The position numbers were made by a program, and so were the translations under genes. From assembly GCF_900496995.4 (NCBI RefSeq), contig NC_044009.1, positions 35,735,505-35,799,504 of the forward strand: a DNA stretch of 64,000 bases. The letters are read 5' to 3'. How positions within the stretch are numbered: the stretch's first letter is position 1; every line of letters starts with the position of its first letter. This DNA is from Aquila chrysaetos chrysaetos (taxonomy: Eukaryota > Chordata > Aves > Accipitriformes > Accipitridae). Shown piece after piece: positions 10,929-31,148 of this stretch. Below the pieces are notes generated by a model. It was not told the DNA's origin and made no database searches. It worked only from the letters and a program-made list of their open reading frames with translations.

Positions 10929-11437
10929 CGACACCCGTGAACCGGTCCTGGCCATAGAGATCATACTGTTCCCCCTTGCTGTCTGGATGGGAGAAGGAGG
11001 GAGCCTGGTCCCTCTGCAGGGCCAGAGCCTTTTGGACCCCCGCCACCCCTGCGCCGCAGCTGGGATATCTTCCTTACCTCCTGTAAATCCCTAGCTGGGA
11101 AGCCTGGCAAACTTTCCCAGTGCCACTTTACCCGGCAGGCTGGGGAGACCTGGGTGTTGAAACAGGCCATTCCCAGTGCTCCTCAGGGACCGGTTTCAGG
11201 ACAGCCATCCCCGAGAAGAGCCTTCCCCAGCCATGAGCAGTGGGCCTGGGTGAGCACTGGGACGGGTGAAATGCCAAGGACGTTTCCTCTGCCAAGGAGC
11301 ATCTCCTCTCCAAGGGACGGCTCACCCGTCCCCTGCTGTCAGACAGCACTTGATGATTTCCTTGAGTGACTGCTTGGAGTATTCCCTACTGTTGGGGATT
11401 TTTTCCTGGATGCCATTGCAGTGCTGCCCTCCTATAC
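10929..11437 (-). pseudogene. Decayed DNAJB2-like gene copy (two J-domain exons)
   Basis: Two stretches on the minus strand match DNAJB2 exons 2 and 3 in order. The block 11437-11337 reads YRRAALQWHPGKNP before an in-frame TAG. Against DNAJB2 it has a net loss of nine bases (one gained, ten lost), the HPD triad is HPG, and the donor is GC rather than GT. The block 10982-10929 is 54 bases, exactly the length of DNAJB2 exon 3, with a CAG acceptor, a GTGAG donor and an open frame ending EQYDLYGQDRFTGVG. The intron between them is about 354 bases. No equivalents of exon 1 or exons 4 to 8 were found. I infer an old tandem duplicate of DNAJB2, or of a related DNAJB gene, now dead. Confidence 0.8.
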
Positions 11438-11439
11438 CT

Positions 11440-14400
11440 GCCTGCAGGGAGCGGGCTCTCTGGGGTGGCTTCCTCTGGCCAGGGTGCCCTCGCTGGCTGC
11501 CAGGGGCTCTGATTCGGCCCATCTGCCCAGCAATGGGTGCAGGGCTGGCCCGGGCCGGGCTGGCACGGGCACTAGATGGAGCCACAGGCTGCTTCACAGG
11601 GACCCCATCCTGCTGGCTGGGAAGCCGAGGAGATGCCACCAGGACCTAGCCCTGTCTCGGCACGTTGCTTTCCTTTCCCTGGCTTTTGCAGCAGATGTGG
11701 GGACAAGGAGGCTCCAGAGCTGCCAGGTCTCAGCCCACTCTGTGCCCAGTGGACGGGGAGGCCTCCGTGCTGGGAAAGGAGAGGAACCCACGTGCTGGTC
11801 GCGACTCTGGAGCCAGGGCAACACAGCGCTGCTGCCTTTATGGCATGTGTGTCACTCATCCATGAGATAAGGATATGCAGTGAGAAGGACTTACACCTCC
11901 CTCATGTCCTCATGGGAGGCTGTGCGGAGTTGGGCAGTAGCCCGCCACAGCGCTAGTAGCAGAGAGGACGTGGTGCCAACCACACCTCGCCCCAGAGCTC
12001 CCACAATCACTCCCCTACTCAAACCAGTAAAGCCAGCCACCTTGCAGCAGCTGAAGAGAGGCAGCCCATCACCTCGCTGGTGCCTCGCATGGCACGCGCC
12101 TTCAGCCACAGCACCCTGCCCTCTTTTCCCTGCCCTTTCCTCCTAGGTCTGCCCGAAGTCCTGTTGCACCTACGTGCCAGCCTGGCTCACACCAGCTTCA
12201 AAACCAGCACAGGCATCTTGAATGTGTCTCAAGAAGACCCTTATTTCTTTACAAATTTTGGGGATCGCTGTGTTATGACCCTGTTTTTAGCTTTCCAGGG
12301 TCACAAAAATGCTCATGAAATACTCTCAAGGCTTTCTGAGAAAAGAGCTTTTGGGTGAGTGAAGCAGGACCCCAAAGGACCAATTTTTTTTGTCCTGGTT
12401 ACCCAATCTCTTAGGAAGCCAACTGAATTGCATCATAAACTCGTGCTATATTATTATGCAAACCACATATTAAGAGAGATATTTTTTTCAGTGCTGCTCA
12501 ACGTTTCATCTTTTGATTTCCTCCAGAGAACACAAACCCTGTCACAGCCTCCCCAAAACAGGCAATTACGTACTGCAAAATCATATTCTTGGCGATTTTT
12601 GAACTGTGGAGTGATGTGCTCGGCGAGTCACGTGCCCACTGCTCCCCTCGTCGTACCCAGCTGTCTCCCCTCCTCTTCTCCCTGCTCCCCAAGGGAAGGT
12701 CCCCACTCTGGGGCAGCCGTGTGGAGATGCAGCAGGGAGGGAGCAGGAGCTAAAGCCAGTGGGACAAGATGAGAAGTGGTTGAGCAGAGCGAGGTAGGCT
12801 CCCGGGTGCCATTTCTGTGCCACCTTCATCTGCCTGCCCACTCCCAAGAGAGACAATGGCAGCGGCCATGGCTATGCTCCCCATCTCCGGGCACGGCCAC
12901 AGGGTCAGTGCAGCCCCCAGAAAAGGGATCAGTGGGAGCAGTGTGTTTGTTCACCTCTGGAAGGGCTGCACCAGGGTGGGGACCCCCGAGCACTGGGGGC
13001 TGGTGAAGGCTGGGGACATCACTTGAGAGGGGCATCCATTTTAAAGGTCTGTATTCATTCCTTTACCCCCACTCCTGCTGTCTCCTCCGAACAGCCCTGC
13101 CCAGCTCCCCTGACTTCCCTGCACACCCAATTTCTCCACACCCTCGTGTTTTTGATGCTCTTCATGCTTGTCTCGATGGCCGTGCTCTCAGCCTCCTACC
13201 CAAGCTGCTCTGTTCTCATCCCAGCTGGCTTTTCTAGAATTGCACCTTCTAGGAGCTGGGGAGTATCCAGAGAGGCAAAGTCATCTGGCTGCTTTTAGTC
13301 AGTGTAGCAGGACAGAGAAGTGAGAAACAGCAAAGTCGGGGTGACTTTCGTTCAAGCAGGGCAATGACTTTGGGCCGGATTCACAGACACAGGCTGTGCA
13401 TCCCAGGCACCGCCCCACGGGAGTGCTCGCCCGTGCTGATGCCGGGGCTGCTGCCCCAGCCAAAACCCAGGCAAAAGCAAGGTGCTTGCAGATTTTAAAT
13501 CAACAGAGTCAGAGGCTGGTGGAGGTGGCAGAAGCCCGTGACTAAACAGGTTATGCGCAACAAGCACACGCACGGGCCCAGGCAGCAGCTGATTTTCACA
13601 GCAGCAAGGGGCTTCACCCCATCCCTGGCACGTGGCTGGGAACAGGGTGGGCTGCAGAGCCTGGACAATCCTGTGATGTTCGGGAGCAGGGCACCCACAC
13701 CCACCCGTGTGGATCTGACCCCAAGGGAAGGGAGATCGGGGGCGATGAAAAGACTGATACTGCACACCCCTCCTGCAAATGTTGGGGGGCCCTTCAGCCA
13801 CGGAGGGGAGCAAAAGCTGCAGCTGACATAGGACAGGAAGGGATTTTGTTGCAAAGCAAAACCTGATTTCACTCATGCACACCAACACACCCATGCCCAC
13901 GGGCTCCCAAGCACCAAGACCCTTGTATCCAGCTGGCTTGGCCAAGATTTCCTGCAGTGCCTGGTAGGACTGGGGTCACCGTCTGTCTGGTCCTCACCAT
14001 GCCCTCCAGCTACGTGCCCGACCTTGACCTTGGCCTGTTGCCTTCATGCTAGGCATGGCTCAAAGGCAAAAAACGAGCCAAGCAGGGTGAAATGAAAAAG
14101 GAGATGGGGCGACTGCATTTGCATTAGAACAAAACAAGAAAAAACACAAAAGAATGCCAGTAAGCAACCTTCTGCTGTTTTCCATAGCCATTGGTGCCTA
14201 AATACCAGTGCAATGCTGTGGATGCAATGGAGAAGGCTGTAATTTGGGTGCTATCTGTAACAAACCAGCATGTAAAGCATCACCTGCTAAAATTGATATT
14301 TTCAATTCATCAGGCCTACACTGGGAATATTAATGGTCCTGAGGGTCTTACTGAGCCACTAATGGTAATTTTTAACAGAGCCAAAGCACTGAAGGACAGA

Positions 14401-17400
14401 AATCACTCCAATTGTTAAGAGAATAAACTGGTTGACCCAGAAAACTCTAGATTACTGATAATACCAGAAAAAAATAACAGAAGAATTAATTTTGATTCTG
14501 TCAGCAAAGAACTAAAGACCTTAAAATACATGTAATACTGATCAGACTTGTGTCAGGGAAGGCAGGTATTGCTATGCAAACTTGTCATCACTTTTCAGCA
14601 CGATTACATGTCTGGCTGATTCAGATCAACACCGCTGGCATGACATCCTTACTTGGAAACTGGCAGGAGATAATGATAACAGCATTCGCATAAATCACGA
14701 TACTGCTGCAGAGAGGGATGGAATAATCTGTTTTCCACATCAACAGAAGAAGGAGGCACATAGTTCCTGCCGCAGGTCTTTCCAGATCTACTTTTTGTGT
14801 TGTCCCAGAATATTTACCTCAGCATGCCAAGTCAGCCTGCTTATATTCCTGCATTGCTAAGGACACACCAAATGCATCAATAGCAAACGTGTGCTTGTCA
14901 GCAGGAGCAATACTGCTGGGGGCCTTTGTAGTAGGGATCCCCAGGCATGGGTGCAAGGTCCACAGTGATAAGAAGTGTTTACTAGAAAAATTGGGGATAA
15001 TGCTAAGCTAGTAGTGTTAGTGATTAGTTACATTAGTTAGTGATTAGTCACAGTAGCTAGTGAGGGGGACAATTAACTAGTAGGGATGGTTTAGAATTGT
15101 CCAATTAAAAGGCCCCGTTGCAGCAAAATTTGCTTTAATGCAGCAAAATTTGCTTTAATACAGTGAAATGCAAAGTAATTCATTTGGGAAGTTGGAGGAA
15201 GCGGCAACCTTGTCACCTATTACTCTGCAAATCCACTTGTCACCCTCAAACTTTATCAGTGGTAATTCAGGATTCATTTCAAGACCATTGATTAAAGCGC
15301 CGAAGCCAGCGGTGCCTGGCAGGGATCCCTGCAGCAGCCCGGCAGCCCTTTGCTGATGATTCACCATTGCCATCCAGCACTTGGGTACCCCAGCCTGCCT
15401 TGCCAGGCACCGCACCGACACTGCTGCTCGTTACCCGGGACCCCCTCTGCACTACAAGCCGGTTACATCTCTGCGTTTGCCCTGAGCAAACCTGTCATCT
15501 CAAGAATCGAAACCAGGCTTGTTTGGTGAGGTGGGTTTTCCATGGTTAATTGACACCTGGTAAGGATGCTGAGGGTCCCCCAAAACGTGCAGAAGCCCTC
15601 GGTACCCGACTCTTGCCAGACTCTGCATCCCTCTGCCTGGGAGGTGGTAAAGCCCTCCTGGCTGTGTCCAGTGCAGGGCTATTAAATGGCAGAGTGAGAG
15701 CCATACCGTCCCAGGGAAGGGCACAGCCGCCCCGGTGTGCACAGGGCACCTGGGGATGGCTCGTCCTAATGACGAGGGCCACGTTAGGCATGGGAGCTCA
15801 GCAAACCGGGGCTCCTGAGCCTTTACAACAGGGAAATCCTGCAGAATAACTGTTGTTTTACATGCACAGCCCCTCACCATCTGAGTTAACTCTGCTACGG
15901 AGCTCTCAGGGATGTGTTCAAGCCAGGCATCCTCAGGATGGCTGTCGAACGCAAGGTCTCAGCCCAGTGACCCAAAGCCACCAGCTCCCGGAGCCCGGGG
16001 CTCTGGGAGGAGCGGGGAGCCCAGCCCTGGTTTCACATACCACACTCTCTCCACACACAAACAGCTCCAGGCAGGAGCACCCTGGGAGCCATTGCCCAGC
16101 TGGGTTATTAAATGCATCTTTTATCTCATTAGCTGTTTCCCTCTGACGTCCACCAGCGCTTGGCCAGCCGCCAGCACCTCCTTTCCGCTTTTAATGACTC
16201 TACAGCAATCCCCGAGACTCTGGCCTAGTTTGTCCAGGCCCAGCTCTGCTCTCAGCGTGCCCTTGGGCCAGCAAGCTGTTTGCATTACGTACAACCCACT
16301 TCCACCTGCAAAACCCCCACCTCGCACACATCTGTCCAGCCATCGGAGGCTCAACTGCTCCCCACAGACAGGAGCAGAGAAGAGCCATTGGCGAGATGCT
16401 CCTGCACCAGGAATTGCTTGCTTTCCCAGGGGATGTCGGACTTGCCTGCCTGGCAGTGGTTTATCTACCTCAAAGGAGTGGGTGCATCTGCAGAGCCACC
16501 CAGCGTGAATCTGCCGTGTCCCCTCTGCTGCCCAGGGGCTGGGGGCTCAGCCACAGTGGCGCAGACGAGGCGTGCGCTCCTGGGAGCGGGGGAAGCGGTC
16601 GCTGCCTCTTGCCCCATCACTGCCAGCTCACACAAGCACGCTCTGCAGCATTGCAACAGAGCTGACCACAGCCTTGTTGCAGTTCCTGAGAACTTGTAAG
16701 ACAGGAAGGCCTAAAAGGCCAGGGATGGAGACTGACTCATCACCGTGCCTACGGTCCCGCCTGGGGCATGCAGAGTCCCTCCAGCCTGATGGGGTAACCC
16801 GTGCCCCTCCAGGAGCTCCTACCAACACCCAGCTGTGCAGAATTCATTGCACTTCTGCTTCCAGCTATTCCTACACCGCCTCTGCCACTGCCAGCTCCAA
16901 GAGCTGCTGGAGAAGAGGAAAAGCAGCACTGGTCCTTCCACACAGCCCACCAGCGCTGCACACCGGCATCCCTTGAGAGCATGAGGACACCTCACCAGGC
17001 TCAGCTCCTCCACCACGGGCCTGGAAGCAGCTTGTTCACACCAGGCATGCTCAGAGCCCTGACATGAAGTCACTGCAATTAGACAGCTGCAGTTTTATTT
17101 TGCTCCCGTGGGTGTGTAGCTGCCTTTCCCAGGACGTGAAGAAAGGCGGATGACACTGGCAGCCAGGGAGGCTGACTCTGAGCCAGAAAGGCTGCTCACC
17201 CAGCGCTGCTGTGCCTGGAAAAGAGCTAGTCCCAACTCGTCTGCCGGTCCCTTTTAGTCCTGCACGTTAGGGCTCAGCATGCATGTGGGGCTGCCTGCGT
17301 CCCTGGGAGTGCCTCCCTACTCTTGCCCAGTGATTCAGGGCTTAGGACCGTAGTGAGATCTGGAATTAGCTTTATTGTTCCTGTAACGCGGCACACGCTC

Positions 17401-20400
17401 CAGGCAATGCAGCAGGCGTTGCACAATTGACTTCATTTTATCTGAACCAGCAATTACGCTGTTGTTGCTCAGCTCCAGCAGAGAGGACTTCTGTCAGATC
17501 ACTACCATGCTCTGCATCCCAGCAGGTCTTCAGGAGTAAATGCCACACATGGGTTATTGAAGTTGTCCACTGATGAAGATCCCTTGATCCTGAGACAATC
17601 ATGCTTCACTACCCTTACTGCTAGCAAGCCTTAAACTTGCATCTTATTGCCCTGAACATGCAGAAGAGTTAATCCCCTTCCTATCTGCATATATTTTAAG
17701 GCCTTTATTGAGTCTCTGCTTGGTCTTCTAGATAGTCCCCATTCTTTCAGCCTCCACTGCAGCCCATGGCCTCTAGCCTTCCAGTCACCCTCATTTCTCA
17801 TCTCAGATCATCTCTATCTACTCCAGACAAAAGATGAGGTGCTCCGAGGGCCCTTTCTGACCTTAACAAGGCGTGAATATTTTAAGGAATGGCAAAGGGA
17901 GCATTTTCTGCCCATCTCCACGCTGTGCTAGAACATTTCAGGGTGGCAAAGTATGTCCCAAATGCCGTCATGCTAGAACTGCAGCAGCAATCAGATATAC
18001 GATGCCGGGCCCATCACCAGGAGCAAGCTTTAGAGTGCTTTAGGGACCCTACACAATGGCTCGCTGGGATACTACTGGAGCAGTTAGCATCACAAGGGAC
18101 TTGCTTGAACTCACAATGTCTGCAAGATGCAGTCAAGGCCCGTGCTTTCAACAGACTCATTAGTTTCACCAGCCAATGTTGTCCGCCCTGCGTTAACCCA
18201 GAGGTGCCTTTCTGCTTTGAGAAGGTTGTCATCACGGCTCACCCTGCAGCAGAGCATCGTTGGCTCTCTGGGCTTACGAGCCCAGCAGCTGGGCTTGCTG
18301 CTGGTATCCTCGGCCAAGCAGTAGGCAGTGCTTGGCCGTGTGGGGCTCTGGGAGCTGTTGAACCGAAAGAGCTCCTTCCTGCCTGGTTGCTCCTGGACTC
18401 AGGCTCCTGCCATATCATCCAGTGCAGCCACTGCTGGAGAGCAAACTGCACAGGGCACTGATGGGCTGGAGGCATATCCCGGCTCCTCCACCTCCCCGCT
18501 GAACCACGCTGCTAAGAGGATTATGGGCAGAGCAACTGTGCAAGGATGGAGTGAGGGGTAAGCAGAGCAGGCACAGATGCAACCCCTTTGGGAAGCTCCT
18601 GGCTGAGGTTAAAGATGCGGACAGGAGCCCATGTTCCTGAAGCACCCCTTGTCATCTGGTGCTTGCCTTGTGCCCCCCTCCAAGCTAGGCTTAAAGTGGA
18701 GCACACTGGGCTTCCTCCCCAAACCCATAGCACAGCTGTGGTCTCTTCTACCTTCCCAAGACAGCCGTGACCCCAAACTGCTCTGTGACACTGCTTGCTC
18801 TGCCTGGAACAGCCTGGGAGGAGCTGAGGTCTGAAAAGTGGGAGCAATAGTTTGGGGAACTGGGGTGTGGATGGGATGTACCAGGCTGGGCTCTGAACGG
18901 GTCATCTCCTCCCCAGTTTCAGCTCTGGGTGCTTTTAGGTGTGGCAGACTTTAACATGCTTCTTCTGGAAGAGAGCTGTTTGAGAGGCTTTGTTTGGGTA
19001 ACTGCAAGCAGTGGTTCCTGTACCAGCAGGTACCTGTCCGAGAGCTGGCTGATCTCCTGGGCCCCGTGGGCAGCAGCAAGCAGGGGTTTCCTCTGCAGCA
19101 TGCAGGGCTCTGCCCCTGGAGTATCTTCAATCTGTTTTTCCCATTCTTCTGTCAAGAGATGGTTGAATTCTGACTCACTAGCCTAAAATCTGCCTTGCTT
19201 TTTGTACCTGTCTGGGCACTGGTGCAGGGTCTAACTTTATTCTGAGCAATGATGAAAATGTTTCCCGAGCAATTCTTGTAACCTTGTGATTTCTGATGTG
19301 GTCTGAAAACATTTGCAGGGTCTTCTTAGGCATGTGGGTAACATCTCTGTGAGAGAGGGGTCGCCTCGGGACGAATCTTCTTCCAGCCAGGGTGAGCTCA
19401 GCCTCCGCTGTGTGCTTGCAGGCTGCTGCTACCAGCATCTGCCAGGCTGTTGAGCAGTCAGCCACTGACAAGATGCAGCCGATTGGTGCTCCCTGGATTT
19501 AGCCAGCTGTTCTTAAGCATTTCAAAAAAGCTTAGACATCTGTTTGGGCTTTTCAGATCAGAGGTACATGGAGATGCGTAGCTCCGAATGACTCATGGCT
19601 CTCTTGTCAGTCATTGCTGCCCTGCTTGTTCAACATAACAGCATCTTGAGTGGTTATTTTCACTGTGAACATCCATTTGCAGCAATGATGAATGAGGGAC
19701 ATTTCACTCTCAGCTCTCTACCAGAATGGTATATAAACAGATCCAGGCATCTCCTGGAGAAGTATCACATCATTTTACACCCCGAGGTGCCACCAGATTG
19801 TCATACAAATCATCCGAAATTGGGTGAACCCCACAAACCTTGTGTGGCCACCTGAAATGCTGCTCACTGCCTAGCTCCAATGCTTGTGCTTCCAACCACT
19901 GCTGCAAAGCATTCATGCTATAAACACCCCAGAATTAATTTTCACTGTGGAAGTAAGGAGGGTGCTAGGAGATACCCAGTCAAAAGTGACACCTTGGCAT
20001 CCAGCACACATTTCAGTGAGCCCCTTGGCAAAGATTTTCATGGGGAAAGATGATCCCATTGCTCCTTTTCACACAATTTAACTTCTGAGGCTCAAATTTT
20101 GATGCCTCAGTGCTACCAATTACTCTCTCATTCTCATGGACTGTCTGCATCAGCATGGTCTGTGTTATCTAGTGATCTCTGAGGTCACTCAAAGGACATT
20201 TATACCACGGGGAGGAGTTTAGGGATTTCCAGAGTTATTTTCCAGAGTCACCACAGCATCCTGTCCAGGTTCAGCAGCACTCACAACCTGAGGCATCTCT
20301 GTGGAAAAAAAAAATTTCCCACCAGCTTGATTAAATCCACTCTGATTGTTTGGCTCAGCCATTTCTGCAGGTCTCAAAAATGTGTTGCTTAGACACCAGC

Positions 20401-20890
20401 ACAGTCTTCACAGCAGTACTGCTGCTTTCAGTCACTTTACACGTGTTCATCAGTGAAGGTGACACTTTCCAGGTGACTCAGGCACAAAGAAAGGCTATTG
20501 TGGGTGGATAATTTAGGTCCAGCTTCCAACTTTCAGAGCGAGCTGAGAGATGACAGTGCCTTTCAGCAAAAACTCATTAAGTCAGAGGGCTCAGGCAGAG
20601 GCAGGGCTGGTTCTGCACTGCAGTGGATGCTGCGAGCATTTTGGAGGGGGGAGGAAAGGATGGACACATTATTCATCGTAGCAAAGCCAGACATCAGTGA
20701 AGTCACTGCAAAGAGACCCCCTTTGAGGTGCTCCAAGCTCTCCTCATCCCCAGTCATTTCATAAAGCTTTGTGAAATCAGATCAAAACCAGGAGGTAAAG
20801 CAGAGTCAGGCTGGAGAAGGAGGAGCCCATCGGCAGGCAGGGCTTTCAGACACAGTGCTGGGGCACAACCGTCCTTAAGGGGCTTGCGGC
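11440..20890. other. Gene-poor intergenic block, no gene found
   Basis: About 9.4 kb between the DNAJ copy and the first tubulin promoter. Base composition drops, with AT-rich stretches at about 12200-12600 and 14050-14900. Open frames are short and resemble no family I know; the longest, 190 codons at 17889-18461, has no recognisable domain. The AT-rich parts could be conserved noncoding elements or old repeat remains; I cannot tell which. Confidence 0.5.
15120..15159 (+). repeat. 20-base perfect tandem duplication
   Basis: GCAGCAAAATTTGCTTTAAT occurs twice head-to-tail (15120-15139 and 15140-15159). It is preceded by an irregular repeat of TTAGTGATTAGT units around 15017-15065. Each 20-mer contains the near-palindrome GCAAAATTTGC. 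Confidence 0.85.
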
Positions 20891-21376
20891 AAAGAACAGA
20901 ATGGAGTTTTCCTGCTTTCTCCTCACCGATCTCCACAGAGGCTGGGAAAGCTTGTGCTTGTCTCTGAAGTGTTTCTCCCGGGTGTTGCTCAGGGACCTTG
21001 AGCGGCTGGCAGAGACCCAGCTCTGTGCTCACCCAGGGATCACATCAGCACCTACACCCACCAGGAGGGAAGACCTGAGCCAGGTTCTTTGCTGCTTTTC
21101 CTTCCTCAGCTCCCAAAGCCTCTGCCGGTTAATGCCTGGATGGTGCCTCGCACCAGCAGGACACCCACCAAGAAGGTGCCATCTCTGCCCCTCATCTCTG
21201 CCAAGACCGGCAAGCATAGTAAGACCAACCCTTATGCCCCCATGCCCGTCCCCCGAGGGAACTCCCGGGTCTCCCGTGGCCCCTGCGAGGCAGGGAGCGG
21301 GGGTCCGGGGGGGGTGCTGCTCCTCGGTGACTCCACCAATGCACCCAGCCGGCTGCCGGACAGCAAAGCCGCATCT

Positions 21377-21423
21377 ATGCAAAAGTATGCAAATACGCGC
21401 AATGCACGCAAATTTATGCAAAC
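21377..21423 (+). promoter_or_regulatory. Cluster of four octamer-like motifs
   Basis: ATGCAAAA at 21377, the exact octamer ATGCAAAT at 21387, ACGCAAAT at 21406 and ATGCAAAC at 21416 lie on the same strand. They form two pairs with an internal spacing of 10 bases, about one helical turn. The cluster ends 57 bases before the TATA box of the first tubulin gene. ATGCAAAT is the POU/Oct consensus. Confidence 0.65.
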
Positions 21424-21479
21424 GCACGGAACCGTCTCGGGCGGGGCGGCCCGCCCCAGAGCGCCGGTGCCGCCCCCGG

Positions 21480-21486
21480 TATAAGG
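21480..21486 (+). promoter_or_regulatory. TATA box of first alpha-tubulin gene
   Basis: TATAAGG, 86 bases upstream of the ATG at 21566, inside a GC-rich stretch. Position fits a start of transcription near 21510. Confidence 0.75.
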
Positions 21487-21565
21487 CGGCGGCGGCGCGG
21501 CCGTCCCGGCCGTGCGGAGCTGCTGCAGCCCGGGGAGAGGCAGGTCGTGCGGCGGCGGCGGCATC

Positions 21566-25358
<3,793 letters not shown>

Positions 25359-25418
25359 AGAAGGCCCTGGCAAAAAGGACCGTGCTCCTTCCCCATGTTA
25401 CCTGCAGAAACCCTTTGC

Positions 25419-25424
25419 AATAAA
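25419..25424 (+). terminator. Poly(A) signal, first tubulin gene
   Basis: AATAAA 61 bases after the stop. It lies within the tract identical to the second tubulin gene. Confidence 0.85.
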
Positions 25425-25589
25425 CCATTTCAGAGCCTCTGTGTCTCCCACTAACCCCCCAGCTGTATCGGTTTCTTGCCAGGTCAGGTGTGTGGTGAGT
25501 GCTTCAGCTCTGCTGCTGGTGCTGCTATGCTTCCTCCCAGTGCTCTGCTCCAGCTCCGGCTTGCTCCCCACATAGGTAAGAGCCCCGTA

Positions 25590-27240
25590 CCTGGGGGTTA
25601 TGGCCAGGACACATGGCGTGCTCTGGGAAAGTGTCCAAGCACATCCATCAAAGGGACCTGAGGAGTGCTGATGATGTGATGGGAGAAGCACCTAGCTCAG
25701 GCATATGGTCCTCTGTCTGGGAGCACCTCTGCCCACTCCCTGCCTGGCTCTGCCAGTGCTCTGCCATCACCCTGGGACACATTGCCCCACTCTGCCTGCC
25801 CCAGCTTGTCTTCTGCATTGTCCCTGTGCTGAGCCCTCTCCCTGCCCTGCCTGGCAGTGAGAAGTCTGAACACCAGCTCCTGGCTCCAGCTGCAGACTGG
25901 AGATTTCTGTTACCCATTATCCAGCACGCTGGGTCCAGAGATTAATTTTCCCTGCTTATCACTAATGCCTCAGCTACATTGACCCACAGGGGCTGTCCTC
26001 CCCTGCCCTCCTCCTCCCGGCATGCACCCGTGTCAGCTGGAGGGGAAAGTGTGAGCCAGCCCCGGGCTGCATGGATTGCTGGAGCGCAGCCAGGCACTCG
26101 TCCCACTGTGCAGGGCTGCTGGCACTGTTCCCCATGCCCGTGACCAGAGTGCTGGGCTCAGACTGAGTGGTGCCTGCTGCTATGCCAGGGCAGGAGTTGC
26201 TGCCCCTCATGCTGGGCACTGCTCTGATCCGCTCCTTACTGAGGTCTGAGTGTGGGGCAAGGAAGGACCCTGCTCCTCCAGGGTAATCCCATTGCAGAGA
26301 CACCTTCTCCCTGTGTCTTCAGAGACCTGACTCTGCTGCTGGAAGCATGTAGGAGTTGGAATTGTGCCCTATTACTTTTTTTCTAAAGGTTATCCTGCGC
26401 CTCTGATCTGGACCCTACTGCAGAGGGACACAGCAGTGTCTCCTGGCATGCTACTGAGCAGCAGAGCCCCCATCCCCGTGGGCAGGGAAAGCTGTGTGAG
26501 CCCGTGCCCTGGCAGCAAGGACAGAGCCCTCTCCCTGCTGCACGTAGCGTGCGAGGCCGGGGTGCTGGGATCTGCCTTTCACCCAGCCGGCAGCCAGGCT
26601 GGTGGTCCCACATTCTTAGCAGCAGGATCAGCCCTGGCCCCAGCAGGGGAGGCTGTGCTAGCCGGGGCTCAAACGGAGCTGCTTCTCTGAGTGTAGTTAC
26701 AAGTCATTAACAGCAAACGGGCTGCAATGACCCTTTTTTTGCAGCTGGGCTAGCCCCCCAGCCCAGATTTGTCGTGCTGATCTGCAGTCTCACAGAGGTG
26801 TGCGTCACTGCCTGCCTGTCCCCGCCGGGAAAGAAGGGCAGCCCTTGGCCAGAGGTTCCCTAAGTACTGATGGCAAAGTGAGGTTTGGGGGCACCCTGGG
26901 CTCCAGAGCCTGACACGTTTCTCCTCCTTTCTCCTGGTCTAGAGACCCAGGTGGTCTCGGGGTGTCCCTAAATCCCAGGGAGCCTGCAGTGCGGGGGAGC
27001 TGGTGGCAGAGCAGGGTAGGGGCTGCTGTACCTGCTCCGGCCCCCGTCCTGGTGGCTGAGCACCGCCTGTAACCCCTGAGGGCTGGAGCCCTGACCTGCC
27101 CGCAGCCTGGCTGGATGCCCCTCGCTTCCCTCCCGGCAGAGGAGGCAAAGCGATCCCGATCCCTACACCTTGGGGGTTCTCGCAGCCGGGAGGGACCCAG
27201 GCAGGCTCCCGCTCCCCTTGAAGTGAGTACTCCCGCCCCG
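25590..27240. other. Intergenic spacer between the tubulin genes
   Basis: No coding exon seen. It contains one stretch (about 25890-26040) that is repeated downstream of the second tubulin gene, including a shared ATTAATTTTCCCTGCTTA. Confidence 0.6.
25925..25958 (+). repeat. Duplicated 3'-flank element, copy 1
   Basis: CACGCTGGG, then TCCAGAG, then ATTAATTTTCCCTGCTTA; matched by about 32083-32115 downstream of the second tubulin gene. Weaker similarity continues on both sides (an upstream CTCCAGCTGCAGA, a downstream GGGGCTGTCC). Confidence 0.7.
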
Positions 27241-27241
27241 C

Positions 27242-27249
27242 ATGCAAAT
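27242..27249 (+). promoter_or_regulatory. Octamer ATGCAAAT, second tubulin promoter
   Basis: An exact octamer 45 bases upstream of the TATA box. It is followed at 27254 by CCAAATAAAGG, which resembles a serum response (CArG) element but has seven A/T bases instead of six. Confidence 0.6.
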
Positions 27250-27293
27250 GTACCCAAATAAAGGGGGCGTGGTGGCACCAAGCCCCTCCCACC

Positions 27294-27300
27294 TATAAGA
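27294..27300 (+). promoter_or_regulatory. TATA box of second alpha-tubulin gene
   Basis: TATAAGA, 113 bases upstream of the ATG at 27407. It places the transcription start near 27325. Confidence 0.75.
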
Positions 27301-27406
27301 GGGCGCTGCGGCGGGGATTGCAGCAGCCGCAGCTCCGTGCCGAGCCCCGCCGCGCCGAGCCCCGCCGCACCGAGCCGCCGGGAGAGCCCGGACCCCCAGC
27401 CGCAGC

Positions 27407-31082
<3,676 letters not shown>

Positions 31083-31142
31083 AGAAGGCCCTGGCAAAAA
31101 GGACCGTGCTCCTTCCCCATGTTACCTGCAGAAACCCTTTGC

Positions 31143-31148
31143 AATAAA
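31143..31148 (+). terminator. Poly(A) signal, second tubulin gene
   Basis: AATAAA 61 bases after the stop, the same spacing and context as in the first tubulin gene. Confidence 0.85.

Noticed and set aside
14940-15120. Possible LTR beginning TGTAGTAGGGATCC
   Set aside because: Only the first bases resemble an LTR end; no poly(A) signal in the right place, no partner end and no target duplication could be seen.
17889-18461. 190-codon open frame in the gene-poor block
   Set aside because: No recognisable domain, no promoter or splice context, and composition unlike the real genes here. It may be chance.
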